A DNA stretch of 64,000 nt from ZC4RG30 sp046347045 (lineage in GTDB: Bacteria > Pseudomonadota > Gammaproteobacteria > Steroidobacterales > Steroidobacteraceae), in assembly GCA_046347045.1 (NCBI GenBank), contig JAXMGX010000008.1, forward strand, positions 124,001 to 188,000. The letters are read 5' to 3'. A model generated the notes under the pieces. It searched no databases. It was not told the origin of the DNA and saw only the letters and a list, made by a program, of their open reading frames with translations. Numbering within the stretch: position 1 is the stretch's first letter; each line of letters starts with the position of its first letter. Both the position numbers and the translations under genes were made by a program. Below, piece by piece: positions 1 through 9,100 of the stretch.

Positions 1-330
1 GCGGCCGCCGGCATCGATGCGGACCGGATCGGGCAGCAGGCGGCAGCCGCTGCGCCGCTCGAAGCCCGACCCCAGCAGGAAGTCGCGGTTGCCCCGCATG
101 ACATGGCAGGGCACCTGCCGGGTGTATTCACGCAGCGCTGCACAGACGCGGCTGCGGGCGGCCTCGTCGTCATCGTCACCCACCCAGGTCTCGAACAGGT
201 CGCCGAGGATGTACAGCGCTCCGGCATCGCGGGCCGGGCCTTGCAGGAAGTCGATGAACTGCGTCACCGCTGCCGCGGAATGTTCGTCCAGGTGCAGGTC
301 GGACACGAACAGGATGCGGTCGGCGGACAT
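1..330 (-). CDS. lpxH: UDP-2,3-diacylglucosamine hydrolase LpxH (partial, C-terminus outside window)
   Basis: N-terminal 110 residues of a calcineurin-like phosphoesterase. Visible metal-binding motifs are SDLHLD near residue 10, GDLFE-W-GDDD near residues 42-51 and RGNRDFL near residue 81, the pattern of LpxH, which hydrolyses UDP-diacylglucosamine to lipid X at the inner face of the inner membrane during lipid A synthesis. The ATG at 330 gives MSADRILFVSDLHL, the usual family start. It is divergent from cysS with only 28 bases between starts; lpxH and cysS are neighbours in many gammaproteobacteria. The gene runs off the left edge, so its 3' half cannot be judged. The family assignment is secure from the motifs. 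Confidence 0.93.
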   Translation of the reverse strand, partial: MSADRILFVSDLHLDEHSAAAVTQFIDFLQGPARDAGALYILGDLFETWVGDDDDEAARSRVCAALREYTRQVPCHVMRGNRDFLLGSGFERRSGCRLLPDPVRIDAGGR

Positions 331-358
331 CGAGTGAATATAGCGTAAAATTCCGCGG

Positions 359-1783
359 ATGCTTCATCTCCACAATTCCCTCAGCGGCAGGCTCGAGCCG
401 TTCACCAGCATCGATCCCGGCCGCGTGCGCATGTATGTCTGCGGCATCACCGTCTACGATTTCTGCCATATCGGCCACATGCGGATGATGGTGGCCTTCG
501 ACGTGGTGCAGCGTTACCTGCGTTACAGCGGCTATGACGTCGACTACGTGCGCAACATCACCGACATCGACGACAAGATCATCCGCCGTGCCGCCGAGAA
601 CGGCGAATCGATCGAGGCACTCACCGGCCGGTTCATCCGCGCCATGGACGAGGATGCGGCGACGCTGGGCGTGGCCAGGCCGGATCACGAGCCGCGTGCC
701 ACGCAGCACCTGCCGCAGATCATCGCCCTCATCGAAAGACTGATCGCGCGCGGCCATGCCTATGCCGCGCCCAATGGCGATGTGATGTATGCCGTGGCGA
801 GTTTCGCGGGCTACGGCCGGCTGTCGGGCAAGAAGCTCGAGGATCTGCGCGCCGGCGCACGCGTGGAGGTGGACGAGTCGAAGCGCGATCCGCTCGATTT
901 CGTGCTGTGGAAGCACAGCAAGCCCGGCGAGCCCGCCTGGCCGTCGCCCTGGGGCGAGGGCCGCCCGGGCTGGCACATCGAATGCTCCGCGATGTCGATG
1001 GCGCTGCTGGGCGAGCATTTCGACATCCATGGGGGCGGCATGGACCTGAAATTCCCGCACCACGAGAACGAGATCGCGCAGAGCTGCGGCGCCACGGGCG
1101 AGCGCTTCGCCAACTACTGGCTGCACAACGGCTTCGTGAATGTGGACAGCGAGAAGATGTCGAAGTCGCTGGGCAATTTCTTCACGCTGCGCGATGTGCT
1201 GCCGCACCTGCGGCACCCCGAGGTGCTGCGCTATTTCCTGGTGGCCAGTCACTACCGCGGGCCGATCAACTACACGCTTGAAAACCTGCAGCAGGCCGAC
1301 GCCACGCTGGGCGGGCTGTACACCGCGCTGCGCGGCGCGCCCCTCGGCGCGCTGCCGGCCGATGCCGATGACTGGCGCGCGCAGTTCCGCGCGGCCATGG
1401 ACGATGACTTCAACACCCCGAAGGCGCTGGCGGTGCTGCAGGCCCTGACCCGTGAGCTCAACGAGGCCAAGTCGCAGGGCGAAACCTGTCTTGCGCGCGT
1501 GGGCGAGCTGGCGGCGCTGTTCCGCGAGCTGTCGGCAGTGCTGGGCGTGTGCCAGCTCGATGCCGAGCAGTGGTTCCGGCTGCCCGCGCCACGCCGCGAT
1601 GCCGTGGACACCGAGGCCACGGCCTGGGGCGATGCGGCCATCGAGGTGGCCATTGCCGCACGGCTTGCGGCACGCAAGGCGCGGGATTTCAAGGAAGCCG
1701 ATAGGGTGCGCGACGAGCTGGCAAAGGCCGGCGTCATCCTCGAGGACAGGCCGGACGGCACCACGCTCTGGCGACGCAAGTAG
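359..1783 (+). CDS. cysS: Cysteinyl-tRNA synthetase
   Basis: 474-residue class I aminoacyl-tRNA synthetase that charges tRNA-Cys in the cytoplasm. The zinc ligand Cys28 lies in the VCGITVYD motif, followed by HIGH at residues 37-40; the second zinc site motif HIECS lies near residue 208 and KMSKS near residue 265. Length fits the family (about 460 residues). The ATG at 359 is the natural start (MLHLHNSLSG). The C-terminal region carries the RDFKEADRVRDEL anticodon-binding helix typical of CysRS. No abnormal features. Confidence 0.97.
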   Translation: MLHLHNSLSGRLEPFTSIDPGRVRMYVCGITVYDFCHIGHMRMMVAFDVVQRYLRYSGYDVDYVRNITDIDDKIIRRAAENGESIEALTGRFIRAMDEDAATLGVARPDHEPRATQHLPQIIALIERLIARGHAYAAPNGDVMYAVASFAGYGRLSGKKLEDLRAGARVEVDESKRDPLDFVLWKHSKPGEPAWPSPWGEGRPGWHIECSAMSMALLGEHFDIHGGGMDLKFPHHENEIAQSCGATGERFANYWLHNGFVNVDSEKMSKSLGNFFTLRDVLPHLRHPEVLRYFLVASHYRGPINYTLENLQQADATLGGLYTALRGAPLGALPADADDWRAQFRAAMDDDFNTPKALAVLQALTRELNEAKSQGETCLARVGELAALFRELSAVLGVCQLDAEQWFRLPAPRRDAVDTEATAWGDAAIEVAIAARLAARKARDFKEADRVRDELAKAGVILEDRPDGTTLWRRK

Positions 1784-1846
1784 GCGTCCGGCGCCACATC
1801 CGCCGGCACCTCTTGCGTTGCCGACTGGTGTACCGGGTCGGGGGAC

Positions 1847-2755
1847 TCAGCGCGGTGGCGGCGTCAGCGGCTGATCGACATGGCGCGCGTCGTTGGCGAG
1901 GATGCCCTCGCGGAACTGATACGCCTCGAGCGTGTTCTGGATCAGCATGGCGATGGTCATCGGGCCCACGCCGCCGGGCACCGGGGTGATCCACGAGGCG
2001 CGCTCGGCAGCCGCCGCGAATTCCACATCGCCCACCACCTTGCCCGAGGGCAGGCGATTGATGCCCACGTCGAGCACCACGGCGCCGGGCTTGATCCATT
2101 CGCCCTTCACGAATTCGGGTTTGCCGATGCCGGCGACGATGAGATCGGCCCGGCGCACATGGCCCGCGAGGTCCCTGGTCTGGCTGTGGCAGATGGTGAC
2201 GGTGGCACCGCGCATCAGCAGCTCCAGCGCGGCGGGCCGGCCGACGATGTTCGACTGGCCCAGCACGACCGCGTCCATGCCCCTGGGGTCGATGCCGGCG
2301 TGGTCCAGCATCTTCATGCAGCCATAAGGCGTGCAGGGTCGCAGGCGCGGCGTGCGCTGTGCCAGCAGGCCCAGGTTCTCGGGGCTGAAGCCATCCACAT
2401 CCTTCTCCACGGCGATGGTGTCGATGACGGCCTTGCTGTCGATGTGCTTCGGCACGGGGAGCTGCACGAGGATGCCGTCGATGGCCGGATCGGCATTGAG
2501 CTTTCTCACCACGTCGATGACCTGCTGCTGCGTGGTGGTGTCGGGCATCACGATGACAGGGGAGTGCATGCCGGCGGCTTCGCAGGCCAGATGCTTGTTG
2601 CGCACGTAGATCTGGGAAGCTGGATCCTGCCCGACGATGACCACCGCGAGCCCCGGCGCACGCTTGCCCGCCGCCTTGAGCGCCGCCACCTGCCTGCCCA
2701 CGTTGTCGCGCACCGACTGCGCAATCGCCTTGCCGTCCAGCAAACGAGCCGCCAT
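1847..2755 (-). CDS. folD: Bifunctional methylenetetrahydrofolate dehydrogenase / methenyltetrahydrofolate cyclohydrolase
   Basis: FolD interconverts 5,10-methylene-THF, 5,10-methenyl-THF and 10-formyl-THF in cytosolic one-carbon metabolism. Recognisable family motifs are VQLPVPKHID, PCTPYGCMKML, GQSNIVGRP (NADP-binding fold) and the C-terminal TPVPGGVGPMT. I chose the ATG at 2755 (MAARLLDGKAIAQ), which fits the family N-terminus; two in-frame upstream ATG-like starts would add seven residues. About 302 residues, normal for FolD. The gene is convergent with cysS, with about 60 bases between their ends, and a tRNA-Pro gene lies upstream on the opposite strand. Confidence 0.96.
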   Translation of the reverse strand: MAARLLDGKAIAQSVRDNVGRQVAALKAAGKRAPGLAVVIVGQDPASQIYVRNKHLACEAAGMHSPVIVMPDTTTQQQVIDVVRKLNADPAIDGILVQLPVPKHIDSKAVIDTIAVEKDVDGFSPENLGLLAQRTPRLRPCTPYGCMKMLDHAGIDPRGMDAVVLGQSNIVGRPAALELLMRGATVTICHSQTRDLAGHVRRADLIVAGIGKPEFVKGEWIKPGAVVLDVGINRLPSGKVVGDVEFAAAAERASWITPVPGGVGPMTIAMLIQNTLEAYQFREGILANDARHVDQPLTPPPR

Positions 2756-2804
2756 TCCCATCACTCCCTTGGTCAAAACGCGCGGTAGGGTATCATCGCG
2801 GCGT

Positions 2805-2882
<78 letters not shown>

Positions 2883-3039
2883 CTTTATACGAAGCGCTGT
2901 GCTCAATTCCAGCGCCAACTTTCAATACCTTCAGGCGGAGTTCCCCAAGGCCCGGCGCGGGCGTACCACCACATCACCCAGTGCGTTACCCCAACGCCCC
3001 TGGTGTTCCACCGCCCTTGAGTTCGAACGCCTGCCCCCG

Positions 3040-3396
3040 TCAGCAACGCGCCGGGCAATAGATCGAATGCAGCGTTTCCACCACGCGCTGCGCCGGCTTC
3101 GACGCCATCCCGTAATAGATGCTCTGCGCCTCGCGCCGCGTCTTCACCAGTCCTTCATCCCGCAGGACGGCCAGGTGCTGAGACAGTGCCGACTGGCTGA
3201 TCGGCAATGACTCGTTCAGTTCGCCGACTGTTTTCTCCCCCTCGAACAACATGCACAGCAGCATCAGCCGGTTTTCATTGGAAAGTGCCCGCAACAGCTT
3301 CGCCGCCTGAGTGGCGTTGTCGCGCAGTTCGCTGAAATCTCGTGCTGGCGCCGCACGGCGCGGGGTGGGCTTGCGGGGGGAGGTGAGGCGGTTCAT
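3040..3396 (-). CDS. ArsR-family repressor of BigR/SqrR (persulfide-sensor) type
   Basis: 118-residue winged-helix protein. The recognition region ISQSALSQHLAVLRDEGLVKTRR is typical of the BigR/SqrR branch of ArsR regulators. That branch senses persulfides through two cysteines: one in the LMLLCMLFEGEK helix and one near the C-terminus in HSIYC, and both are present here, with an extra terminal Cys. Known family members repress sulfide-oxidation genes and are released when the cysteines form a tetrasulfide. The divergent neighbour is a sulfide:quinone oxidoreductase, which agrees with that role. ATG at 3396 (MNRLTS) is preferred over a TTG six codons upstream. A TATACT box 7 bases before this ATG would give a near-leaderless mRNA (inference). 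Confidence 0.88.
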   Translation of the reverse strand: MNRLTSPRKPTPRRAAPARDFSELRDNATQAAKLLRALSNENRLMLLCMLFEGEKTVGELNESLPISQSALSQHLAVLRDEGLVKTRREAQSIYYGMASKPAQRVVETLHSIYCPARC

Positions 3397-3414
3397 GGGG
3401 AGAGTATACCCCAA

Positions 3415-3452
3415 AATATTAGTTGACTCTAATATTAGAGAATACTAATATG
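3415..3452 (+). promoter_or_regulatory. Promoter with overlapping operator palindromes upstream of sqr
   Basis: TTGACT at 3423-3428 and TAATAT at 3446-3451 are separated by exactly 17 bases, a near-consensus sigma-70 promoter facing sqr. AATATTAG (3415-3422) and CTAATATT (3429-3436) form a perfect inverted repeat with a 6-base spacer around the -35. AATATTAG (3431-3438) and CTAATATG (3445-3452) form a second, one-mismatch repeat with the same spacing over the -10. The layout suggests two adjacent dimer sites for the divergent ArsR-type regulator, so bound protein would block RNA polymerase. Confidence 0.8.
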
Positions 3453-3477
3453 AATCCATCACGAGAGGGCCGGTCAC

Positions 3478-4764
3478 ATGGCAAGAATCACGGTAATCGG
3501 GGCAGGGCTGGCGGGCATGAGTGCGGCCTACGAGTTGCGGCAGCAGCTCGGGGCCGGGCATCCGGTCACGCTCATAGGGCAGGGGCCGAACTTCAGCTTC
3601 ACGCCGTCCAATCCGTGGATCGCCGTGGGCTGGCGCAGGCCCGAGCAAACCACCATCGGCGCGGCCGAACATCTCGAGCGCCGCGGCATCACCTTCCATG
3701 AGCAGCCCGTCATCCGCATCGACGTCGACGGCAACCGCGTGGAACTGGCGGATGGCAGTGTGATTGAGCACGACTACCTGCTGATCTGCACCGGGCCGAA
3801 GCTGGACTTCGCGGCGATTCCCGGCCTCGGGCCCGAAACGGGCTTCACGCAGTCCGTCTGCACGTCGCCACATGCCGATCATGCCTGGCAGGCATACCAG
3901 CACTTCACCGCCGAGCCCGGCCCGGTGGTGGTCGGCGCCGTGCAGGGGGCGAGCTGCTTCGGGCCGGCCTATGAATTCGCCTTCATCCTCGATGCCGACC
4001 TGCGCAAGCGGAAGATTCGCGACAAGGTGCCCATGACCTACATCACCAGCGAGCCCTATGTGGGGCACATGGGGCTGGGTGGCGTGGGCGATTCGAAGAG
4101 CCTGATGGAGTCCGAACTGCGCCAGCGCCACATCCAGTGGATAACCAATGCCAGGGTGGTGGAGGTGCGCCCGGATGCCATCGTCGTCGAAGAGCATGAC
4201 GATGCCGGCAAGCCCAAGGGCAGGCGCGAAGTGCCCGCGAAGTTCTCGATGCTGCTGCCCGCCTTCGCGGGTGTGGATGCGGTGGCGGCGGTGCCGGGGC
4301 TGTGCAACCCGCGCGGCTTCGTCATCGTCGACAAGCACCAGCGCAGCCCGAAGTACCGCAACATCTTCTCCGCCGGCGTGTGCGTCGCCATCGCACCCAA
4401 CGAGCCGACGCCCGTGCCGACGGGCGTGCCGAAGACCGGCTTCATGATCGAGTCCATGGTTACCACCATCGTGCGCAACCTGAAGGCGGAACTCGAGGGC
4501 AAGCCCGCGGATTACGAAGGCACCTGGAACGCCGTGTGTCTGGCCGACATGGGCGACACGGGTACGGCCTTTGTCGCGCTGCCGCAGATTCCGCCTCGCA
4601 ACGTGACCTGGGCGAAGAAGGGCAAGTGGGTGCACCTGGCCAAGGTGGCCTTCGAGAAGTACTTCCTGCACAAGATGCGCACCGGTGTATCCGAGCCCAT
4701 CTACGAGAAATACATCCTGAGCGCGCTCGGCATCGAGCGCCTGAAGGAAAACCGTCCCGAATGA
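3478..4764 (+). CDS. sqr: Sulfide:quinone oxidoreductase (type I-like flavoprotein)
   Basis: 428-residue FAD protein with an N-terminal dinucleotide fold (GAGLAGMSAAYEL, residues 8-20). It oxidises sulfide to polysulfide or sulfane sulfur and passes electrons to membrane quinone. Three cysteines expected of SQR are present at 128 (SVCTSPHA), 160 (QGASCFGP) and 354 (AVCLADMG); the first two coincide with the numbering I recall for the Acidithiobacillus enzyme. The C-terminal half ends in a basic, amphipathic segment (WAKKGKWVHLAKVAFEKYF), which suits membrane attachment. It is first in a tight run with a DUF2892 gene and an RND efflux pair, divergent from a persulfide-type ArsR regulator, so induction by sulfide is likely. 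Confidence 0.9.
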   Translation: MARITVIGAGLAGMSAAYELRQQLGAGHPVTLIGQGPNFSFTPSNPWIAVGWRRPEQTTIGAAEHLERRGITFHEQPVIRIDVDGNRVELADGSVIEHDYLLICTGPKLDFAAIPGLGPETGFTQSVCTSPHADHAWQAYQHFTAEPGPVVVGAVQGASCFGPAYEFAFILDADLRKRKIRDKVPMTYITSEPYVGHMGLGGVGDSKSLMESELRQRHIQWITNARVVEVRPDAIVVEEHDDAGKPKGRREVPAKFSMLLPAFAGVDAVAAVPGLCNPRGFVIVDKHQRSPKYRNIFSAGVCVAIAPNEPTPVPTGVPKTGFMIESMVTTIVRNLKAELEGKPADYEGTWNAVCLADMGDTGTAFVALPQIPPRNVTWAKKGKWVHLAKVAFEKYFLHKMRTGVSEPIYEKYILSALGIERLKENRPE

Positions 4765-4775
4765 AGGAGTCCGCC

Positions 4776-4979
4776 ATGAATCTCGACAAGGCTGTGCTGG
4801 TCTTCGCAGGCGTGATGGTGCTCACCAGCGTTGCGCTGGCCCACTATGTTTCGCCCTGGTGGTTGCTGCTCACGGTGTTTGCCGGGCTGACCATGCTGCA
4901 GGCCGGCTTCACCGGGTTCTGCCCGGCGGCGATGGTGTTCAAGGCGCTCGGCATCAAGGGCGGCTCAGCATTCAAGTGA
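4776..4979 (+). CDS. YgaP-type transmembrane protein (DUF2892)
   Basis: 67-residue protein with two hydrophobic helices (about residues 5-22 and 29-47) followed by FTGFCPAAMVFKALGIK, the signature of the DUF2892 membrane domain seen at the C-terminus of YgaP rhodaneses and as a stand-alone protein in sulfide-responsive operons. The conserved Cys in GFCP sits at the membrane edge. It starts 11 bases after sqr behind a good GAAGGAG ribosome site. A role in handling sulfane sulfur at the membrane is inferred from the neighbours; the molecular function is not established. Confidence 0.85.
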   Translation: MNLDKAVLVFAGVMVLTSVALAHYVSPWWLLLTVFAGLTMLQAGFTGFCPAAMVFKALGIKGGSAFK

Positions 4980-4984
4980 AAGTC

Positions 4985-6097
4985 ATGCGCTGCATCGCTG
5001 CCATACGTCCCCTACCGGCCATGCGTTCCGCTGCAGCACTGCTTGCGGCTTCGCTGCTCGGACTGCTCGCGGCCTGCGGTGGCAATCCACCCGCAGTTCC
5101 GCAGCCGGCCACGCCGGAGCTTGCGACCATCAGCGTGGCCACGGGCGCCGAAGCCGGTGGCGTTGCCTGGGATGGCGTGGTGCAGGCAGTGGAACAGGCC
5201 GTGATCTCTGCACAGACCGGTGGTCGCATCACCGCGCTGAATGCCGACGTGGACCAGCACGTGGCTGCGGGAGCCGTGCTGCTGCGGATCACCAGCGAGG
5301 AACAGTCCGCCGCGGTGCAGATGGCGCGAGCCCAGGTGAAAGCTGCAGAGGCGCAGCAGGCGGATGCGAAGAACCGCTTCGAACGCGCCAGCGAACTCAT
5401 TGGCCGCCAACTCATTTCACGCGACGATTTCGATCGCGTGAAGGCGGCGAACGATGCGGCAGCCGCGGCCGTCGATGCTGCACGCGCTCTGCAGGCACAG
5501 GCCGGGCAGCAGCTCGCCTATACCACGGTGCGCGCGCCCTATGCCGCCACGATTGCAGCACGCAGCGTGGAGCTGGGCGAGGCCGTTGCGCCAGGCCGGC
5601 CGCTGTTCACGCTGTATTCGCCCGGTGCACTGCGGGTCGAAGTGCAGGTGCCGCAGTCCGATGCGCAAGCCATCCGCGCGAAGCCCGCTGCCACGGTCAC
5701 GCTGGCTGACGGCCGCGAGGTGCAGGCCGCCAGGGTCATCGTCTTTCCCAGTGCCGATCCCCAGGCACACAGCAATGCCGTGCGCGTGATGCTGCCGCAG
5801 TCGCCGCAAGCCATGCCCGCGCAAGTCAGGCCGGGGCAAACCGCCAAGGTGCGTTTCGCCGCGGCGGCAGGTCCCGCCGGCATCTGGCTGCCGATGAGCG
5901 TCGTGGTGACTCGCGGCGAACTGTCGGGTGCCTATGTGGTGGGGACCGACAGCGTGGTGCTGCGCCAGCTTCGCCTCGGTTCCCGGCAGGGTGAGCGCAT
6001 CGAAGTGCTGTCGGGCCTTGCCGCCGGCGAGCGGGTGGCCACCGATCCGGTTGCCGCGCTGGCCTGGCTGCGCGCGCACCGTGATGGCAAGAGGTGA
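4985..6097 (+). CDS. RND efflux periplasmic adaptor (membrane fusion) lipoprotein
   Basis: About 370 residues. A signal sequence ends in the lipobox LLAAC, so it is a lipoprotein. Then come a barrel-sandwich hybrid half-motif (GGRITALNADVDQHVAAGAVLLRI), a coiled-coil hairpin rich in Ala and Gln (residues about 115-170) and a second lipoyl half (TVRAPYAATIAARSVELGEAVAPG). It couples the inner-membrane RND pump downstream to an outer-membrane channel. The ATG at 4985 overlaps the DUF2892 end closely; an internal ATG at 5021 would also keep the signal peptide. Being co-directional and five bases behind the sulfide genes, it is probably co-transcribed with them. Substrate unknown. Confidence 0.9.
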   Translation: MRCIAAIRPLPAMRSAAALLAASLLGLLAACGGNPPAVPQPATPELATISVATGAEAGGVAWDGVVQAVEQAVISAQTGGRITALNADVDQHVAAGAVLLRITSEEQSAAVQMARAQVKAAEAQQADAKNRFERASELIGRQLISRDDFDRVKAANDAAAAAVDAARALQAQAGQQLAYTTVRAPYAATIAARSVELGEAVAPGRPLFTLYSPGALRVEVQVPQSDAQAIRAKPAATVTLADGREVQAARVIVFPSADPQAHSNAVRVMLPQSPQAMPAQVRPGQTAKVRFAAAAGPAGIWLPMSVVVTRGELSGAYVVGTDSVVLRQLRLGSRQGERIEVLSGLAAGERVATDPVAALAWLRAHRDGKR

Positions 6098-6106
6098 ACG
6101 TACGCC

Positions 6107-9100
6107 ATGACTCAGGGCGTCGCTGACAACACGCTGGGCATCTCGGGCCGTCTGGCCCGGCGCTTCGTCGCCAACCCGATGACGCCGCTGCTGGCCCTGG
6201 TGGGCCTGCTGCTGGGTGTCGTGGCGGTGATGATCACCCCGCGCGAGGAAGAACCCCAGATCGACGTCACGATGGCCAATGTCATCGTGCCATTTCAGGG
6301 TGCCTCGTCGCACGATGTGGAACAACAGGTTGCCTCGCCGCTGGAGCAGCGGTTGTCCGAGATCGAAGGCGTGAAGCATGTGTACTCGGTGTCGCGTCCG
6401 GGCGCCGCCGTGCTCACCGTGGAATTCGAAGTGGGCGTGCCGCGCCAGGCGGCCCTGGTGCGCCTCTACAACCAGGTCTGGAGCAACATGGATCTGCTGC
6501 GCCCGGGCTCGGGCGTAGGCCAGCCGCTGGTCAAGCCCAAGGGCATCGACGATGTGCCCGTCATGGCGGTGACACTGTGGACGGATGATGCCAGTCGCGG
6601 CCCTGCCGATCTGGCGCAGGTGGCGCGCAGTCTCGAAGCCGAATTGAAGCGAGTGCCCGGCACGCGTGATGTGTATTCCATCGGCGCGCCCGAGCGCCGC
6701 GTGGTGGTCATGCTCGATCCATCGCGACTGGCCATCTATGGCCTGACCGTCGCCGACCTTGCCGGCGCGCTGCAGGCCGCGAATGTGGTGCAGCAGGCCG
6801 GTGAGCGCGTGGGGCCGCAGGGCGCGACGCCGGTGACTGCGGGTACCTTCCTGGCCGACGCATCCGACGTCGCAAACCTGGTCATCGGAGTCAGTGCCGG
6901 GCGACCGCTGCTGCTTTCCGATGTGGCGCGCATCACCGATGGCGCGGATCTGCCGCAGTCCTATGTGTGGTATGGCACGCCGGCAGGCAAGGGCGGCCCC
7001 GCCGCGGGCACTGCGCCGGCGGTGACGCTGGCCATCGCCAAGAAGCCTGGCAGCAATGCGGCCGACATCACGCAGGGCATCGCCAAGCGCCTGGTCGAAT
7101 TGCGCGGCGAACTGATCCCTGACGGCGTGCATGCCGAAGTCACGCGCGACTACGGCCGGACGGCCACCGACAAGGCCCAGAAGCTGATCCAGAAGCTGAT
7201 CTTCGCCACGGCTTCGGTGGTGCTGCTGGTGCTGTTCACCCTGGGCTGGCGCGAGGCGATTGTCGTTGGCGTGGCCGTGGTGCTCACGCTGGCGCTGACC
7301 TTGTTCGCTTCGCGCGCCATGGGCTTCACGCTCAACCGCGTGTCGCTGTTCGCGCTGATCTTCTCCATCGGCATCCTGGTCGACGATGCCATCGTGGTCG
7401 TCGAGAACATCCATCGCCACATGCAGCGCGGCGGCAGGACGCTGCTGCAGGCGATTCCGTCGGCGGTGGATGAGGTGGGCGGCCCCACCATCCTCGCCAC
7501 CTTCACGGTCATCGCGGCGCTGTTGCCCATGGCCTTTGTCACGGGCCTGATGGGTCCGTACATGCGGCCCATCCCCATCAACGCCTCGGCGGGCATGCTG
7601 CTGTCGCTGGCGGTGGCGCTGATCGTCACGCCCTGGCTGGCGGTGCGGCTGCTGTCGCGCCACGTGCATGTCGCGCACGTGGATGCCGGGCAAGGGGCCG
7701 GCGGCAACGGTGCGGCGGAACATGGGGCCTCCGCGTCGATGCTCCATCGGCTCTTCGAACGCGTCATGAGCCCATTCCTGCGCGGCGACGGTGCATCGAA
7801 GCGCCGGCGCCTGCTGTTCGCCGCCATGCTGCTGCTGGTGGTGCTGTCGGCGGGCCTGGCGGTGCTGCGCATCGTGGTCCTGAAGATGCTGCCCTTCGAC
7901 AACAAGTCCGAGATCCAGGTGGTGGTGGACCTGCCCGAGGGCAGTACGCTGCAGCAGACCAACGCCCTGTTGATGGACGTGGCGCAGCAGGTGGCGCGGG
8001 TGCCGGAGGTCACCGATTTCCAGGGCTACGCCGGCACGTCGGCGCCCGTGAACTTCAATGGCCTGGTGCGCCAGTACTACCTGCGCGCCGGCAGCAATGT
8101 GGGCGACCTGCAGATCAACCTGGTCGACAAGCACCACCGCAAGCGCCAGAGCCACGACATCGCCCGCGACCTGCGGCCGACGCTCGCCGGCATCGCCCAG
8201 CGTCATGGCGCCAGCCTGAAAGTGGTCGAAGTGCCGCCGGGACCGCCGGTGTTGTCGCCGCTGGTGGCCGAGATCTACGGGCCGGACTATGCGCGCGCTA
8301 GAAAGCTGGGCCTCGCGCTGCAGGATGTGTTCAGGTCCGCCGAGGGCATCGTCGACACCGATACCTCGGTGGAAGGCGACGCCCCCCGCGAGGTGCTGGT
8401 CGTGGATCGCGTCCGCGCAGCGCGGCTGGGCGTGGCACAGGCCGACATTGCCGCCGCCATTGCGACGGCCGTCGGCGGCAACGATGCCACCCTGATCCAG
8501 GATGGCCGCTCCCGCTTTCCCCATGTGGTGCGGTTGCGACTGACCGCGGCCGATCAGGCCAGTCTCTCCGGCGTGCTCGCGCTGCGGGTGCGCAGCGCGG
8601 CGGGCAAGCTGGTGCCGCTGTCGGAGCTGGTGCGCGTCGAGCGCGCCGTCTGGGATGGTGCGATCCTGCACAAGGACCTGCTGCCCGTGGTCTATGTCAC
8701 CGGCGACGAGGGAGGCCGCTTCGACAGCCCGCTGTATGGCATGTTCAGCATCGTCTCGCGGCTGCGTGGTGAAGCCGTCGCGGGCACGCGCCTGCAGCAG
8801 AGCTTCATCAGCCAGCCGGCCGACACCGCCGCTTTTGCCGTGAAGTGGGATGGTGAGTGGCAGATCACCTACGAGACTTTCCGCGATATGGGCATTGCCT
8901 ATGCGGCGGGCATCCTGCTGATCTACTTCCTGGTCGTTGCGCAGTTCAGGAGTTACCTGGTGCCGCTGATCATCATGGCGCCCATACCGCTCACCGTCAT
9001 CGGCGTGATGCCTGGCCATGCACTGCTGGGCGCGCAGTTCACGGCCACCTCGATGATCGGCATGATCGCGCTGGCCGGCATCATTGTGCGCAACTCCATC

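Noticed and set aside
5417..9019. Very long open frame (1200 codons) antisense to the RND genes, His/Arg/Gln-rich
   Set aside because: A typical antisense shadow in GC-rich coding DNA; composition is non-protein-like and the plus-strand RND homology is unambiguous.
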